A DNA stretch of 64,000 nt from Proteiniclasticum ruminis DSM 24773. GTDB lineage: Bacteria; Bacillota; Clostridia; Clostridiales; Clostridiaceae. Positions 43,521 to 52,353 of this stretch are shown one piece after another. The translations under genes were made by a program, and so were the position numbers. Location of the stretch: positions 248,001-312,000 of the forward strand of contig NZ_JNKC01000004.1 in the NCBI RefSeq assembly GCF_000701905.1, given 5' to 3'. The notes under the pieces are model-generated. The model was not told the origin of the DNA. It saw nothing but the letters and a program-made list of their open reading frames with translations, and made no database searches. Every line of letters begins with the position of its first letter. Position 1 is the stretch's first letter.

Positions 43521-44726
43521 ATGGAAAACTTAAATCTACTCCCTGTACTTTTAGCAAGTGATATTAATGTATATAGCATGGCAAGGGCTTTTCATGAAGA
43601 ATACAATGTTCAATCTCTCATGGTGGCTAGAGACCTTTCTGGTCCTGTCATGAATTCTAAAATTCTAAGGTACTGGGAAGAGAAAGAATTAGATGATTCC
43701 AAAGTATTTTTGGAAACTATGAAAAAAATCTACGAGGAAAATAAAGATAAAACGCTTATTGTCATCGGATGTGCAGACCATTATGTCAGATTGGTCGTTG
43801 AAAATAAAGAAGCACTGAAAGACATGTATGTTGTCCCTTACTCCGATAAAGAAGTACTCGATAATATCGTCCTGAAGGAAACCTTCTACAGTCTTTGCAG
43901 TAAATACAATCTAGATTATGCGAAAACTCTTGTGTACAAGAAAGAAATGAATCTGGATTTCACACTGGATTTTGACTTCCCGGTGGTGCTAAAACCTTCT
44001 GATTCTGTAAGCTATAATAAAAACTCTTTCCAAGGTCAGCATAAGGTGTATTTCATTGACAATATGCAAGACTTGAAAGATACCCTGAAAACAATCTATG
44101 GTCATGGATATGAAGACAACATGATCATACAGGAAAGAATCCCCGGTGATGACTCCGCTATGTATGATCTTCAGGTCTATGTAGGCAGTGACCATAAAGT
44201 GAAGCTTATGAACTTCGGAAATGTTCTTCTGGAAGAGCATACACCGAAAGGGATCGGCAGCAATGCAGCAACGTTAGTGGATTACAATGAGGAGCTGATG
44301 AAAAAAATCCAAGTTTTTCTAGAAGACATCGGTTATGAGGGTCTTGCAGACTGTGACCTCAAATATGATCATCGTGATGGCACCTATAAGATGTTTGAAA
44401 TCAATATCCGTCAGGGGCGAAGCCACTACCGGGTCACCGGTGGGGGAGACAATCTAGCGAAATATATTGTAGAGGACTATGTGCTTCATAAAGAGCTTCC
44501 GCTAAAATTTGTGAAAGATGAATATTTTTGGCATGTGGTTCCACTCGGTATTGTGTACAAATACATCAATGATGAAGAAAAGGTCAAGAAGATCAAACGG
44601 CTTGTAAAAGAAGGAAAGGTTTGTCACTCCCTTTACTACCCTAAGGATATGAACATAAAGAGATGGGCGTATCTGAAACTTAGAGATTTTAATCAGTACA
44701 AGAAATACAAAAAACATCTGGGCTAA
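43521..44726 (+). CDS. ATP-grasp enzyme related to D-aspartate ligase (Asl)
   Basis: 401 residues. The N-terminus LLASDINVYSMARAFHEEY resembles enterococcal D-aspartate ligase, which adds D-Asp to the lysine side chain of the peptidoglycan precursor. The ATP-grasp core is visible: FDFPVVLKPSDS (ATP-binding Lys), MIIQERIPGDDS and the metal-binding EINIRQGRSHYR. A protein that makes peptidoglycan cross-bridges is the best inference, but another amino acid ligase is possible. A weak site (GAGG, 11 bp) precedes the ATG. No aspartate racemase is nearby. Its own promoter and terminator make it monocistronic. Confidence 0.72.
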   Translation: MENLNLLPVLLASDINVYSMARAFHEEYNVQSLMVARDLSGPVMNSKILRYWEEKELDDSKVFLETMKKIYEENKDKTLIVIGCADHYVRLVVENKEALKDMYVVPYSDKEVLDNIVLKETFYSLCSKYNLDYAKTLVYKKEMNLDFTLDFDFPVVLKPSDSVSYNKNSFQGQHKVYFIDNMQDLKDTLKTIYGHGYEDNMIIQERIPGDDSAMYDLQVYVGSDHKVKLMNFGNVLLEEHTPKGIGSNAATLVDYNEELMKKIQVFLEDIGYEGLADCDLKYDHRDGTYKMFEINIRQGRSHYRVTGGGDNLAKYIVEDYVLHKELPLKFVKDEYFWHVVPLGIVYKYINDEEKVKKIKRLVKEGKVCHSLYYPKDMNIKRWAYLKLRDFNQYKKYKKHLG

Positions 44727-44748
44727 AACAGCATAGGTATTTTCATTC

Positions 44749-44793
44749 AAAGAGGAAGCAGGTTGTTAGAAGACGAACTGTTTCCTCTTCTTT
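44749..44793 (+). terminator. Rho-independent terminator
   Basis: Stem AAGAGGAAGCAGGTT with AACTGTTTCCTCTT, followed by CTTTACT. Confidence 0.7.
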
Positions 44794-44820
44794 ACTAGAG
44801 ATCATGCAGGGGGGAGATTT

Positions 44821-46002
44821 ATGAATTTGACTTTAACGCATCTGAAAGAGGAAAAGTGGAAAGGGAAAAATCTTGTCATGGATTATACCAGTGAGGCGTA
44901 TTATGATGTTTCATTAACCACTCACCCGGAAGGGTTTCGTCTGGATGTCTCCAAAAAACCCTTCGATGTCCTCTACACCTTCTCCTCAAAGGAAAAAGGA
45001 TATCCAGATAAGCTCTATGAAGACTATCGTGAAAATCCTTATGCATGGGGATACCTGGACGGAGACAGACTGGTGGCAGCTCTAGAAACCACCTCAGAGA
45101 ACTGGTCCAACAGACTGCGTATTTCTGAGCTTTTTGTGGAAAAGTCCTATCGCAGAAAAGGACTGGGACACCACCTCATGGCCATTGCAAAAGAACAGAC
45201 AAGAAGAGAGAAAAGAAGAGCACTGATCCTAGAGACCCAATCTTCCAACGTCCCTGCCATCACCTTTTACCTCAAGGAAGGATTTACCCTCATTGGGTTT
45301 GACTCCTGCGCCTACAGCAATGAGGACCTTCAAAGAAAAGAAGTGAGGCTCGAACTTGGCTGGTTCCCTGAAAAAAGAAAAAAGCTGAACAAGGAAGATA
45401 TTCTGATCAGAGAAGAGAAGCTGGAAGATCATCACTTGGTGGAAGCCATGACCCAAAGAGCTTTCTGGAATAAACACCACCTGGGATGCGATGAACACTA
45501 CCTTGTCCATAAAATTCGTCAGCATCAAGACTATATCCCTGAACTTTCAAGAATTGCACTGGTGGACGGAAAAATTGTTGGCGCCATCTTTTATACCAAA
45601 TCATTTGTAAAGGATACAAATAAAGAACATGAAGTGCTTACCTTCGGGCCACTATGTGTAGATCCTATTTGGCAAGGAATGGGCATCGGAGAAGCACTTC
45701 TTACAGAAACTGCAGCGCTTGCCAAGAATAAGGGGTATCCGGGAATCATCATTTTCGGAGAGTCTGATTATTATCCGCGTTTTGGCTTTAGAACCTGCAA
45801 CCATTATGGCATCACCACAAAAGACGGGAAAAACTTTGATGCCTTCATGGCACTGGAGCTTGCAAAAGACACTCTGAAAGATATATCCGGTAAATTTCAT
45901 GAATCGCCTGTATTTGAAGACTTACCTATGGAAAAGGTGGAAGAATATAATACACTCTTTCCTGAGCTTCAGAAAATTCTCTTTCCGGACCAGTGGGACT
46001 GA
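44821..46002 (+). CDS. Protein with two GNAT N-acetyltransferase domains
   Basis: 393 residues. N-terminal GNAT domain about 60-170 (LFVEKSYRRKGLGHHLMAIAKE, with the acetyl-CoA Q/RxxGxG/A motif RRKGLG). C-terminal GNAT domain about 190-330 (LCVDPIWQGMGIGEALLTE, then NKGYPGIIIFGESDYYPRFGF), typical of YhbS-type acetyltransferases. The acceptors are unknown. GGGGGAG lies 4 bp before the ATG. A strong bidirectional terminator follows. Confidence 0.85.
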   Translation: MNLTLTHLKEEKWKGKNLVMDYTSEAYYDVSLTTHPEGFRLDVSKKPFDVLYTFSSKEKGYPDKLYEDYRENPYAWGYLDGDRLVAALETTSENWSNRLRISELFVEKSYRRKGLGHHLMAIAKEQTRREKRRALILETQSSNVPAITFYLKEGFTLIGFDSCAYSNEDLQRKEVRLELGWFPEKRKKLNKEDILIREEKLEDHHLVEAMTQRAFWNKHHLGCDEHYLVHKIRQHQDYIPELSRIALVDGKIVGAIFYTKSFVKDTNKEHEVLTFGPLCVDPIWQGMGIGEALLTETAALAKNKGYPGIIIFGESDYYPRFGFRTCNHYGITTKDGKNFDAFMALELAKDTLKDISGKFHESPVFEDLPMEKVEEYNTLFPELQKILFPDQWD

Positions 46003-46013
46003 TTTCCTCATAA

Positions 46014-46058
46014 AGAGAAGAGCTGCAGCAAATAAGCGCTGCAGCTCTTCTTTCTTCT
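46014..46058. terminator. Bidirectional terminator
   Basis: Stem AGAAGAGCTGCAGC / GCTGCAGCTCTTCT with T-rich flanks on both sides. It lies between the GNAT gene and the convergent RsgI/PepSY gene. Confidence 0.75.
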
Positions 46059-46066
46059 CTTCTAAA

Positions 46067-47530
46067 TCAGTCTTCATCATCCACTTCAAACTCTGTGATG
46101 ATTCCAGTATAGGCATTGATTTCAATCTCATATTCTTTCCCCTGATGATGAACTTCAAAATCATAGCTGTCATCATCTGAATCCTCGTCTGAAATGGTTC
46201 CGTTCACTCTGCCTAGTGCAATTTGTCTTGCCTCATCCAAGGTGATTTTTGATTTCTGAGGTGTGCTTTCCCCTCTGTCATCATCGTCATCGTCGTCATC
46301 CACTTCAACTTCTTTTACCGCTCCGGTTAAGGCATGGACTTCAATCTCATATTTCTTCCCATCATAGCGGATGTCAAAGTCATAACTGTCGTCGTCTCTT
46401 TCTTCTTCCACAATGGTTCCATTGATTCTACCTAAAGCGATCCGTCTTGCTTCTTCCAAAGTAATCCTTGATTTCTGAGGTGTGCTTGCCCCTCTATCAT
46501 CATCGTCATCATCGTCATCCACTTCAATCTCTTTCACTGCTCCAGTGAAAGCATGGACCTCAACTTCATATTTTCTTCCATCATAGCGGATGTCAAAATC
46601 ATAACTGTCATCATCTCTTTCTTCTTCTACGATGGTTCCATTGATTCTGCCCAAAGCGATTCGTCTTGCTTCTTCCAGAGTAATCCTTGATTTCTGAGGT
46701 GTGCTTGTTCCTCTATCATCCTCGTCATCGTTGTCATCCAATTCAACATCTATGACCTCTCCGCTGTAAGCATGAATCTCAATCTCATGCTTCACACCAT
46801 TATAGAGAACTTTCACCTCATACTCCTCATCATCCAGCTCCATCTTCAGAAGCTCTCCTGGATACTTTCCCAGTGCGATGCTTTTTGCTTCTTCAAAGGA
46901 GATCATGCCTTCCTTTGGCTGGTCACTGTTGTAAGTATACGAGGAAAGAACCTGGAAAATCTTCTCCTGATCAAAATCCTGAGCTCTGTAATATTCCAGA
47001 AGTTCTTTCAATGTCATATTCTCCAGTTCAGTCACGCCTAGAGAAACACCAAGCTCATTCAGTCTTCCAACGGCAGCTTCTCTGCCAGTGAGGTTCTGTT
47101 CTGCTGAATCTTTGAAGTTTCCAGCTAAAACTGTGGCTTCAATCTGCTTGTTTTCCAGGTAAGCTCGGATCATCTCATTGACTTTTAATACCTTCTCCTC
47201 ATTGGCCGCAAGATCTCTCACACTAATCATCACCACATTATCTGTACCGCCATGGATAAACCCTCCAAGGATCATAAGATCCACCAGCTCACTTACAGTA
47301 GCTTCCAGTGACCTTGTGTCATTTGTGAATCCTGTCAGAAGTTTTTCCGCATCTTCATTAAGCGCTCTCACTTCGACCACTTGTTCCAGCCTGTTGGTCA
47401 CCACTTCAATGCTTGGGTTCACATCCATGGTCATGCGGAAAGAAGGTACCGTAAGATAGTAAAAGAGTCCAGCCACCAGTCCTATCGTAAGCAGTGGAAG
47501 CATCAGTATCATTTTTCGTGATTTCATCAT
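46067..47530 (-). CDS. RsgI-like membrane protein with four PepSY-like repeats and acidic linkers
   Basis: 487 residues. Very short cytosolic N-terminus, one helix (about 8-27), then an RsgI-type extracellular domain with the autocleavage motif DVNPS (36-40). Four PepSY-like units follow (about 206-276, 277-349, 350-422 and 423-487). Each has an ALGR helix and a YEIEVHA-type strand, and units are joined by runs of aspartate (DDDDDDDD), as expected for calcium or polycation binding. The short N-terminus is too small to bind a sigma factor in the usual way. AGGAGG lies 8 bp before the ATG. Last of a three-gene operon. Confidence 0.8.
   Translation of the reverse strand: MMKSRKMILMLPLLTIGLVAGLFYYLTVPSFRMTMDVNPSIEVVTNRLEQVVEVRALNEDAEKLLTGFTNDTRSLEATVSELVDLMILGGFIHGGTDNVVMISVRDLAANEEKVLKVNEMIRAYLENKQIEATVLAGNFKDSAEQNLTGREAAVGRLNELGVSLGVTELENMTLKELLEYYRAQDFDQEKIFQVLSSYTYNSDQPKEGMISFEEAKSIALGKYPGELLKMELDDEEYEVKVLYNGVKHEIEIHAYSGEVIDVELDDNDDEDDRGTSTPQKSRITLEEARRIALGRINGTIVEEERDDDSYDFDIRYDGRKYEVEVHAFTGAVKEIEVDDDDDDDDRGASTPQKSRITLEEARRIALGRINGTIVEEERDDDSYDFDIRYDGKKYEIEVHALTGAVKEVEVDDDDDDDDRGESTPQKSKITLDEARQIALGRVNGTISDEDSDDDSYDFEVHHQGKEYEIEINAYTGIITEFEVDDED
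46070..46702 (-). repeat. Tandem 219-bp coding repeats (PepSY units 2-4)
   Basis: Three 73-codon units start at TPQKS (residues 277, 350 and 423). Units 2 and 3 differ at only a few residues; unit 4 is more diverged. Such repeats are prone to slippage, so copy number may vary among strains. Confidence 0.85.
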
Positions 47531-47604
47531 GGGTAAAACCTCCTGTTTTTTATCTTATATCTATATAACAGAGGACCTTCTCGTTTTATTGCGTCAATTA
47601 AAAA

Positions 47605-48726
47605 TTAATCGTCATCATCCTCTTCATACTCTGTATCGTCATTCTCTTCATCATCTGTATCGTCATTCTCTTCATCATCTGTATCGTCGTCATCATCATC
47701 GTCATTATTGTCATCATCCAAAGCCTCACGGTCATGGTCCAGAATCCGTCCCGTGAAAGCATCAATTTCCAGCTCATGCTTATCAGTATCTGTATGGATT
47801 TCAAACTCATAGCTGTCCTCATCCAGATCTTCTTCCACAATTTTACCGCCTGTTCTTCCCAGAACAATTTTTCTGGCTTCCTGTATCGTAATTCTGGTTC
47901 TGCCTTCTTCGCCTGATGGCTGATCATCGGGTTTTTCGATTTCCTCTGGGTCCAGCTTGTCCACTTCAGAGAGATCCTCACTTTCAATGATTCTTCCCAG
48001 ATCCAGATCCAGATTTTCCGAGAGAAGCACCAGCTCTTCCAGTGACAACTTCACCAGATCCTCCACTTTAAGGCCCTCCCGTAGAATCATAAGGTTTCTG
48101 ATGAATGTCATTTTACTGATGGATATGCCATACTCTTTCGCATAATTCTCCATGGCGCTGGTCTTCTCCAAACGCTGATTGAGAAGAATCGGAACGATTT
48201 CCCTGTTTTTCAGATACTCATGAATGAGATCATCCAGTCTGGTAAGCTTCTCCTCTTCCTTCATCTCATTCCTGCTGAACACTGAAAGAAGCACAACCTC
48301 TTCTTTATCACTCAGATACCCTTCCAGAATGAGTTCCTCCAAGATCATCTCCGTGACTTCTTCATAGGATTTCCCACTGTAGTCTATCTCCTGTAGAAGA
48401 ACCTCTCCCTCCTCATTAAAACCTTGAAGCCCTATCACTTCATTCTTCTTGTTTGTTTTCAGTTCTATACTTGGATTCACATCCAGATAGATTTCACTGT
48501 CCACCACCTGGTAGGTGCGATACCAGCTTCCGAACAAAAGAAGCAGCATTGCTGCAGCCGCTAGTGGAATCATGGATTTTAAAAATGGCCTTTTTGTCTC
48601 CTGACGGGTGATCTCATCATGCCGGAGCATTTTAACCACAGGTTTTTCTTTGATCTCCTCCAGAAGATCAAGAGGTGCCGTCTCTATAATATTTTTCAGT
48701 CGCTTCTCAATCTGACGATCCTTCAT
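47605..48726 (-). CDS. RsgI-family anti-sigma factor with PepSY domain and Asp-rich tail
   Basis: 373 residues. A cytosolic anti-sigma part (1-48) precedes a membrane helix (about 52-67). Just outside is the RsgI module, with LDVNPSIEL (81-89) carrying the Asn-Pro bond that is cleaved in known RsgI proteins. A PepSY-like segment (about 277-330) follows, then a low-complexity acidic tail of Asp-Asp-Glu-Glu-Asn-type repeats (337-373). The ATG overlaps the sigma-factor stop (ATGA), giving direct coupling. It should hold the sigma factor inactive until an outside signal leads to proteolysis, an inference from the RsgI family. Confidence 0.85.
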   Translation of the reverse strand: MKDRQIEKRLKNIIETAPLDLLEEIKEKPVVKMLRHDEITRQETKRPFLKSMIPLAAAAMLLLLFGSWYRTYQVVDSEIYLDVNPSIELKTNKKNEVIGLQGFNEEGEVLLQEIDYSGKSYEEVTEMILEELILEGYLSDKEEVVLLSVFSRNEMKEEEKLTRLDDLIHEYLKNREIVPILLNQRLEKTSAMENYAKEYGISISKMTFIRNLMILREGLKVEDLVKLSLEELVLLSENLDLDLGRIIESEDLSEVDKLDPEEIEKPDDQPSGEEGRTRITIQEARKIVLGRTGGKIVEEDLDEDSYEFEIHTDTDKHELEIDAFTGRILDHDREALDDDNNDDDDDDDTDDEENDDTDDEENDDTEYEEDDDD

Positions 48727-49307
48727 GATCTTCCCTCCTCCAAATAAGTTCTCAGCTTTTTCAGCCCCCGGTGATACTTGGAAAGCACCGTGGAAAGCTT
48801 CATCCCAAGACTTTCAGATATCTCCTTATGTTTCATCCCAGATACTGCATATAAAAGAATGATCTCCCGCTCCTCTTCTGTGAGATGCGCCAGCACTTGT
48901 TCCAGCACCATCCGGTCCTCCAGATCCGTCACATAGGAAAATCTCTTGTCATTTCCAAGAAGAGAAGTATCCTCCAGCTGGACCCGACTTCTTTTTTTAT
49001 ACTCTGTGTAGTAAATGTTTTTCGCAATGGTGAACATCCACGCCAAGGGCTTCCCCATGGGCTTATAAAGATGGGCGGCAGAAAGAATCTTCAGATAGGT
49101 TTCCTGCATGATCTCTTTTGACAGCTCATGGTCCCTGGTGAGGGAGACACAAAACGCATAAAGTGCTCTTTCTGTGAGATGATAGAGATCATCCAGAGCC
49201 GCAGTGTCACCGGTACCGATCCTTTGAAACAGGCTTTCATCCACTGCCAGGGAGTCCCCTTCTTCTTTCGGGATATTCTCTTGTAGCACAAAAGTAAAAA
49301 GTATCAT
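48723..49307 (-). CDS. ECF-type sigma factor of the RsgI operon
   Basis: 194 residues with region 2 (about 55-95; KEIMQETYLKILSAAHLY) and region 4 (about 135-180; LTEEEREIILLYAVSGMKHKEISESLGM, quoted in part, with KLSTVLSKYHRGLKKL as recognition helix). The ATG at 49307 has AGGAGG 7 bp upstream; the frame is open further but without a site. First gene of the sigma/RsgI/RsgI-PepSY operon. Target promoters are unknown. An inverted repeat, GCATGGA (49338-49344) and TCCATGC (49357-49363), lies upstream. Confidence 0.88.
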   Translation of the reverse strand: MILFTFVLQENIPKEEGDSLAVDESLFQRIGTGDTAALDDLYHLTERALYAFCVSLTRDHELSKEIMQETYLKILSAAHLYKPMGKPLAWMFTIAKNIYYTEYKKRSRVQLEDTSLLGNDKRFSYVTDLEDRMVLEQVLAHLTEEEREIILLYAVSGMKHKEISESLGMKLSTVLSKYHRGLKKLRTYLEEGRS

Positions 49308-49575
49308 CTCGACTCCTCCTATACCATTAACTGCGCTGCATGGACTTTTATTGCACTCCATGCTCAAATTAATATTTTGTTCATAAATAGAGCCAGGAAA
49401 AAGATGCTGTCTTTCCCCTGGCTGATTTTCTCTTCTTTGTAGTATACCATAGAATCAATTGCATGAAATCAGTTTCCTGACACGTGAAAGCAGAACTCTC
49501 TACCTTTTGTATGGTAGGGGTTGTACCTTTTCTTCCAGAAGCAAATTATTTGGCGCCGATGAGCCTCTCAAAACG
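49308..49575. other. Intergenic region between the sigma operon and the GNAT gene
   Basis: No supported ORF. Apart from the inverted repeat GCATGGA / TCCATGC near 49340-49363, I see nothing definite. The divergent genes on either side presumably have their promoters here. Confidence 0.5.
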
Positions 49576-49584
49576 TGGTAGAAT
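49576..49584 (+). promoter_or_regulatory. Extended -10 promoter of the GNAT-methyltransferase operon
   Basis: TGG followed by TAGAAT (49579-49584), 28 bp before the ATG. The -35 region is weak. Confidence 0.35.
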
Positions 49585-49612
49585 AAAGAAAACACCCACT
49601 GGAGGAGGAGAC

Positions 49613-50440
49613 ATGATGTGCACAATCATCCCCTACACACCTGATAAGATGAATGATGTGAGAACTCTTATAGAAGATCCCTTTGTCAGAGAGGATCTCC
49701 TAGGGTGCCTGGAGGATTTCCCAGATTACGGCCTGGTTGCCATGGAAAAAGGTGTCATCGTAGGCGTAGCGGTCTTCACTGGCAAAAATGCGATCACTAG
49801 CTTCACCCTTTACGTGGGAACTTCCTATAGAAAACGAGGCATCGGTACAAAGCTTCTTCATGAGCTGGAAAAAAACATGCGCTCCAGTGCTGTGAAGGAA
49901 GTCTATTGTGACTTTCAGGAAAATCCGGACCATTCATCTTTTGTAGAGAAAAACGGTTATCCTCTCCAGTTCCGATCCAGTCTCATGACCTTCCAAGGTA
50001 CTGAGACTGCCTTACCTGATCACAGGATCCGTCTCTATGAAGATCAAGACTATGAGGCTGTTCATGACCTCCTTCACCGTGCATTTCAAAAAATGCGGAA
50101 ACAGGTGGGTCTTCCTCTACTAGACTCTCCAAGAAGTATGGAGGAAGCAGCAAAGTATCTGGAAAATAGAACCTCTATCCTTATTCTGGAAGATGAGACC
50201 ATCATAAAAGGCTGCATCTTCCTGGACGGCCATGAGATTGACAAACTGGCAGTAGCACCTGAAGAAGAAGGAAAGGGATATGGTAGAGCCCTCCTCGCGG
50301 CGGGTGTAAAAAATATACGAATCCATCATAAGGAAGCCACCTTGTGGGTGGTCCAGGGAAACCCTGCGGAAAAGCTCTACACAAGCTTTGGATTCCAGAA
50401 AAGAAGACTTCACTGCTTCCATAAAAAGATATTGTCCTAA
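49613..50440 (+). CDS. Protein with two GNAT N-acetyltransferase domains
   Basis: 275 residues. Both halves have a GNAT fold: about 30-130 (LYVGTSYRKRGIGTKLLHELEK) and about 150-270 (KLAVAPEEEGKGYGRALLAAGV, then LHCFHKK). The start at 49613 has GGAGGAGGAG just upstream; the longer open frame lacks a site. The substrate is unknown. It lies 10 bp before a methyltransferase-like gene and is probably cotranscribed with it. Unrelated at sequence level to the double-GNAT protein at 44.8 kb beyond the fold. Confidence 0.82.
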   Translation: MMCTIIPYTPDKMNDVRTLIEDPFVREDLLGCLEDFPDYGLVAMEKGVIVGVAVFTGKNAITSFTLYVGTSYRKRGIGTKLLHELEKNMRSSAVKEVYCDFQENPDHSSFVEKNGYPLQFRSSLMTFQGTETALPDHRIRLYEDQDYEAVHDLLHRAFQKMRKQVGLPLLDSPRSMEEAAKYLENRTSILILEDETIIKGCIFLDGHEIDKLAVAPEEEGKGYGRALLAAGVKNIRIHHKEATLWVVQGNPAEKLYTSFGFQKRRLHCFHKKILS

Positions 50441-50450
50441 AGGAGAACTT

Positions 50451-51470
50451 ATGATTACTTTTGATAAAACCCCTGCTCTTACCCAATGCTTTCACGACCT
50501 GTCCCTCTCCATGGTCAGCATGCAGGATTTCCTTAGAAAGCTGTTGCCCTATATGGAAAAGCCTTTGACAGAAAAAGAGGAGAAAGACGTGCTCCTTCTA
50601 TTTTCCCAGTATGGAGTCCCTCAGCATTCCCTGAAGATCTCTCCAAAACTTCTTAAGAATCATCCCTATTTTAGAAATATCCAGCTCAAAGAGATACAAA
50701 CCAAAACAGTTTCCTATAAAGAAACCGTCATCCCCAAAAGAAGGCTCATGAATACAGACTTCATGAAACCCCTGGGCAAACACCTTTTCCACTATCATCC
50801 CCTTGGGTATTTTGAAGAAGACATCCTCATGCCAGCCCTTCACGAAAAGGAGACTGTATGGATGGCTCCAGCTGTCAGTGAGTTTTCCAGCATGGAAGAA
50901 GGGATCCGGAAAGGGCACGGCAAATGCCTTACCTTTGGCCTTGGCATCGGGCTCATCGTCTACATGTGGCTGAGAAAAGAAGAGGTTACCGATGTGACCA
51001 TTGTAGAATTCAATGAGGATGTGATACAGCTCTTTCAAAAGCATATTCTGCCACAGTTTCCAGAAGGAAAATCCGTAAACATCATCCATGGAGATGCCTT
51101 TGATTATTATAAGGAGGATTTTCTACAACAGTTTGATTATGTGTATGTGGACTTCTGGGAATCCACCGAAGATGGCCTCCCCTACTACACAAAGCTCATG
51201 GAGACCGGCGTGGACCTTCCCCATGTGGATTTCTGGATCGAAGAGTCCATTCTCATGGATGTGAAGTACCTCACGTTCCTCTATCTGAAGCATGTGTATG
51301 AAGGAAAATCTGCCAGTGACTTTATGTTTCAGCAGGACTTCTCTCTGGCGAAATATGCCAGAAAAATCCATTTCTTCTTCCAGCAGCTGGAGATGACCAT
51401 CGGTTCACCAGAGGAGCTTCTTAGCCTCATTCACAGCAGAAATGTTCTGAGAAGTATTCTATCCATCTAA
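50451..51470 (+). CDS. SAM-dependent methyltransferase-like or spermidine-synthase-like protein
   Basis: 339 residues. A Rossmann core lies at about 160-240: the glycine motif TFGLGIGLIVYMW, the acidic ribose-binding position in VTIVEFNEDVI, then GDAFDYY and FDYVYVDFWEST. This pattern is shared by class I methyltransferases and by spermidine synthases, which lack methyl transfer, so the reaction is open. The N-terminal 150 residues are not recognised. The ATG at 50451 has AAAGGAG 5 bp upstream. Second gene after the double-GNAT gene; terminator follows. Confidence 0.7.
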   Translation: MITFDKTPALTQCFHDLSLSMVSMQDFLRKLLPYMEKPLTEKEEKDVLLLFSQYGVPQHSLKISPKLLKNHPYFRNIQLKEIQTKTVSYKETVIPKRRLMNTDFMKPLGKHLFHYHPLGYFEEDILMPALHEKETVWMAPAVSEFSSMEEGIRKGHGKCLTFGLGIGLIVYMWLRKEEVTDVTIVEFNEDVIQLFQKHILPQFPEGKSVNIIHGDAFDYYKEDFLQQFDYVYVDFWESTEDGLPYYTKLMETGVDLPHVDFWIEESILMDVKYLTFLYLKHVYEGKSASDFMFQQDFSLAKYARKIHFFFQQLEMTIGSPEELLSLIHSRNVLRSILSI

Positions 51471-51489
51471 CTATGTCCCTATAATACAT

Positions 51490-51531
51490 AACCCCCTGGA
51501 GCTTCAGGAAGCTGCCAGGGGGTTTCTTCTT
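51490..51531 (+). terminator. Rho-independent terminator
   Basis: Stem AACCCCCTGG with CCAGGGGGTT around an inner GCTTC/GAAGC stem, followed by TCTTCTTAAT. Confidence 0.78.
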
Positions 51532-51537
51532 AATAAA

Positions 51538-52353
51538 TTATGCGTAACTGTGGACACTGGGCAAAAGGGTGTTGACTCCAATGTAGGTAAAAAGTACTGC
51601 AATGAACCCCACCACGGCAAACACAGCCGCTTTCTTACCCCGCCAGCCTCTGGCAATGCGAAGATGAAGATAAATGGAATAGATGATCCAAGTGATGAAG
51701 GACCAGGTCTCCTTAGGATCCCAGGCCCAGTATCTGGACCAGGCCTGCTGAGCCCAGATGGCCCCTGTGATCATCACAAGAGTCAGGAAAAAGTATCCCG
51801 CCGCCACTGCCCGGTAGCTGATATAATCCAGCTGCTTCAGATCAGGCACATGCTTTTTGATAAAGGAGTCCTCTTTCATCCGATCCCGTATGAGATAAAG
51901 TAAAGAGACCCCAAAGGCCACCCCAAAAGCGCCGTAACTGATCACCGCCGTCGCCACATGAAATACCAGCCAGTTGCTCTGAAGGGCAGGCATCAGCGGT
52001 CTCACATCCTTATTCTGCATGGCTGCATAGCCTATGACAAGTAGCACCACAGGCATCACGAAGGCCCCCATGGCCTGAAATTTATACTTCCTTTCAAAAA
52101 TCAGAAATAAAAGCACAATGCCCCAGGCAAAACTGGTGGCAAACTCATACTGATTGGTCAGAGGAACTCGTCCAGCACCAATCCCCCGGACCATCAGTGC
52201 TGCAGTATGGGACAAAAAACCTGCATAAAGAAGAAGTGTTCCTCTTCGGCCGAACTTCTCTTTTCTGCCCAGGAAAAAAAACAGATAAAGAATCATAGCC
52301 CCAGCATAGACTCCTAAGGCAATATAGAACAATGTATTTTCAATCTGATTCAT
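51538..52353 (-). CDS. ccsA: Cytochrome c maturation protein CcsA/ResC (heme handling, System II)
   Basis: 271 residues with about 8 helices. The heme-handling motif WAWDPKETW is near residue 217-225 and His residues flank it (NWLVFHVATAVISYG, YSIYLHLRIARGW). CcsA works with ResB to bring heme out and attach it to apocytochromes c. The ATG at 52353 is preferred over an earlier GTG because AGGTGA lies 5 bp before it; it overlaps the resB stop. Cotranscribed with resB. The client is very likely the NrfA encoded just upstream. Confidence 0.92.
   Translation of the reverse strand: MNQIENTLFYIALGVYAGAMILYLFFFLGRKEKFGRRGTLLLYAGFLSHTAALMVRGIGAGRVPLTNQYEFATSFAWGIVLLFLIFERKYKFQAMGAFVMPVVLLVIGYAAMQNKDVRPLMPALQSNWLVFHVATAVISYGAFGVAFGVSLLYLIRDRMKEDSFIKKHVPDLKQLDYISYRAVAAGYFFLTLVMITGAIWAQQAWSRYWAWDPKETWSFITWIIYSIYLHLRIARGWRGKKAAVFAVVGFIAVLFTYIGVNTLLPSVHSYA

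Noticed and set aside
46070-46702. Tandem repeats as a possible CRISPR array
   Set aside because: The 219-bp units are coding, contiguous and lack spacers.
47531-47604. Separate promoter for the second RsgI-like gene
   Set aside because: TTGACG and TTATAT boxes are present but 23 bp apart; no consensus spacing.
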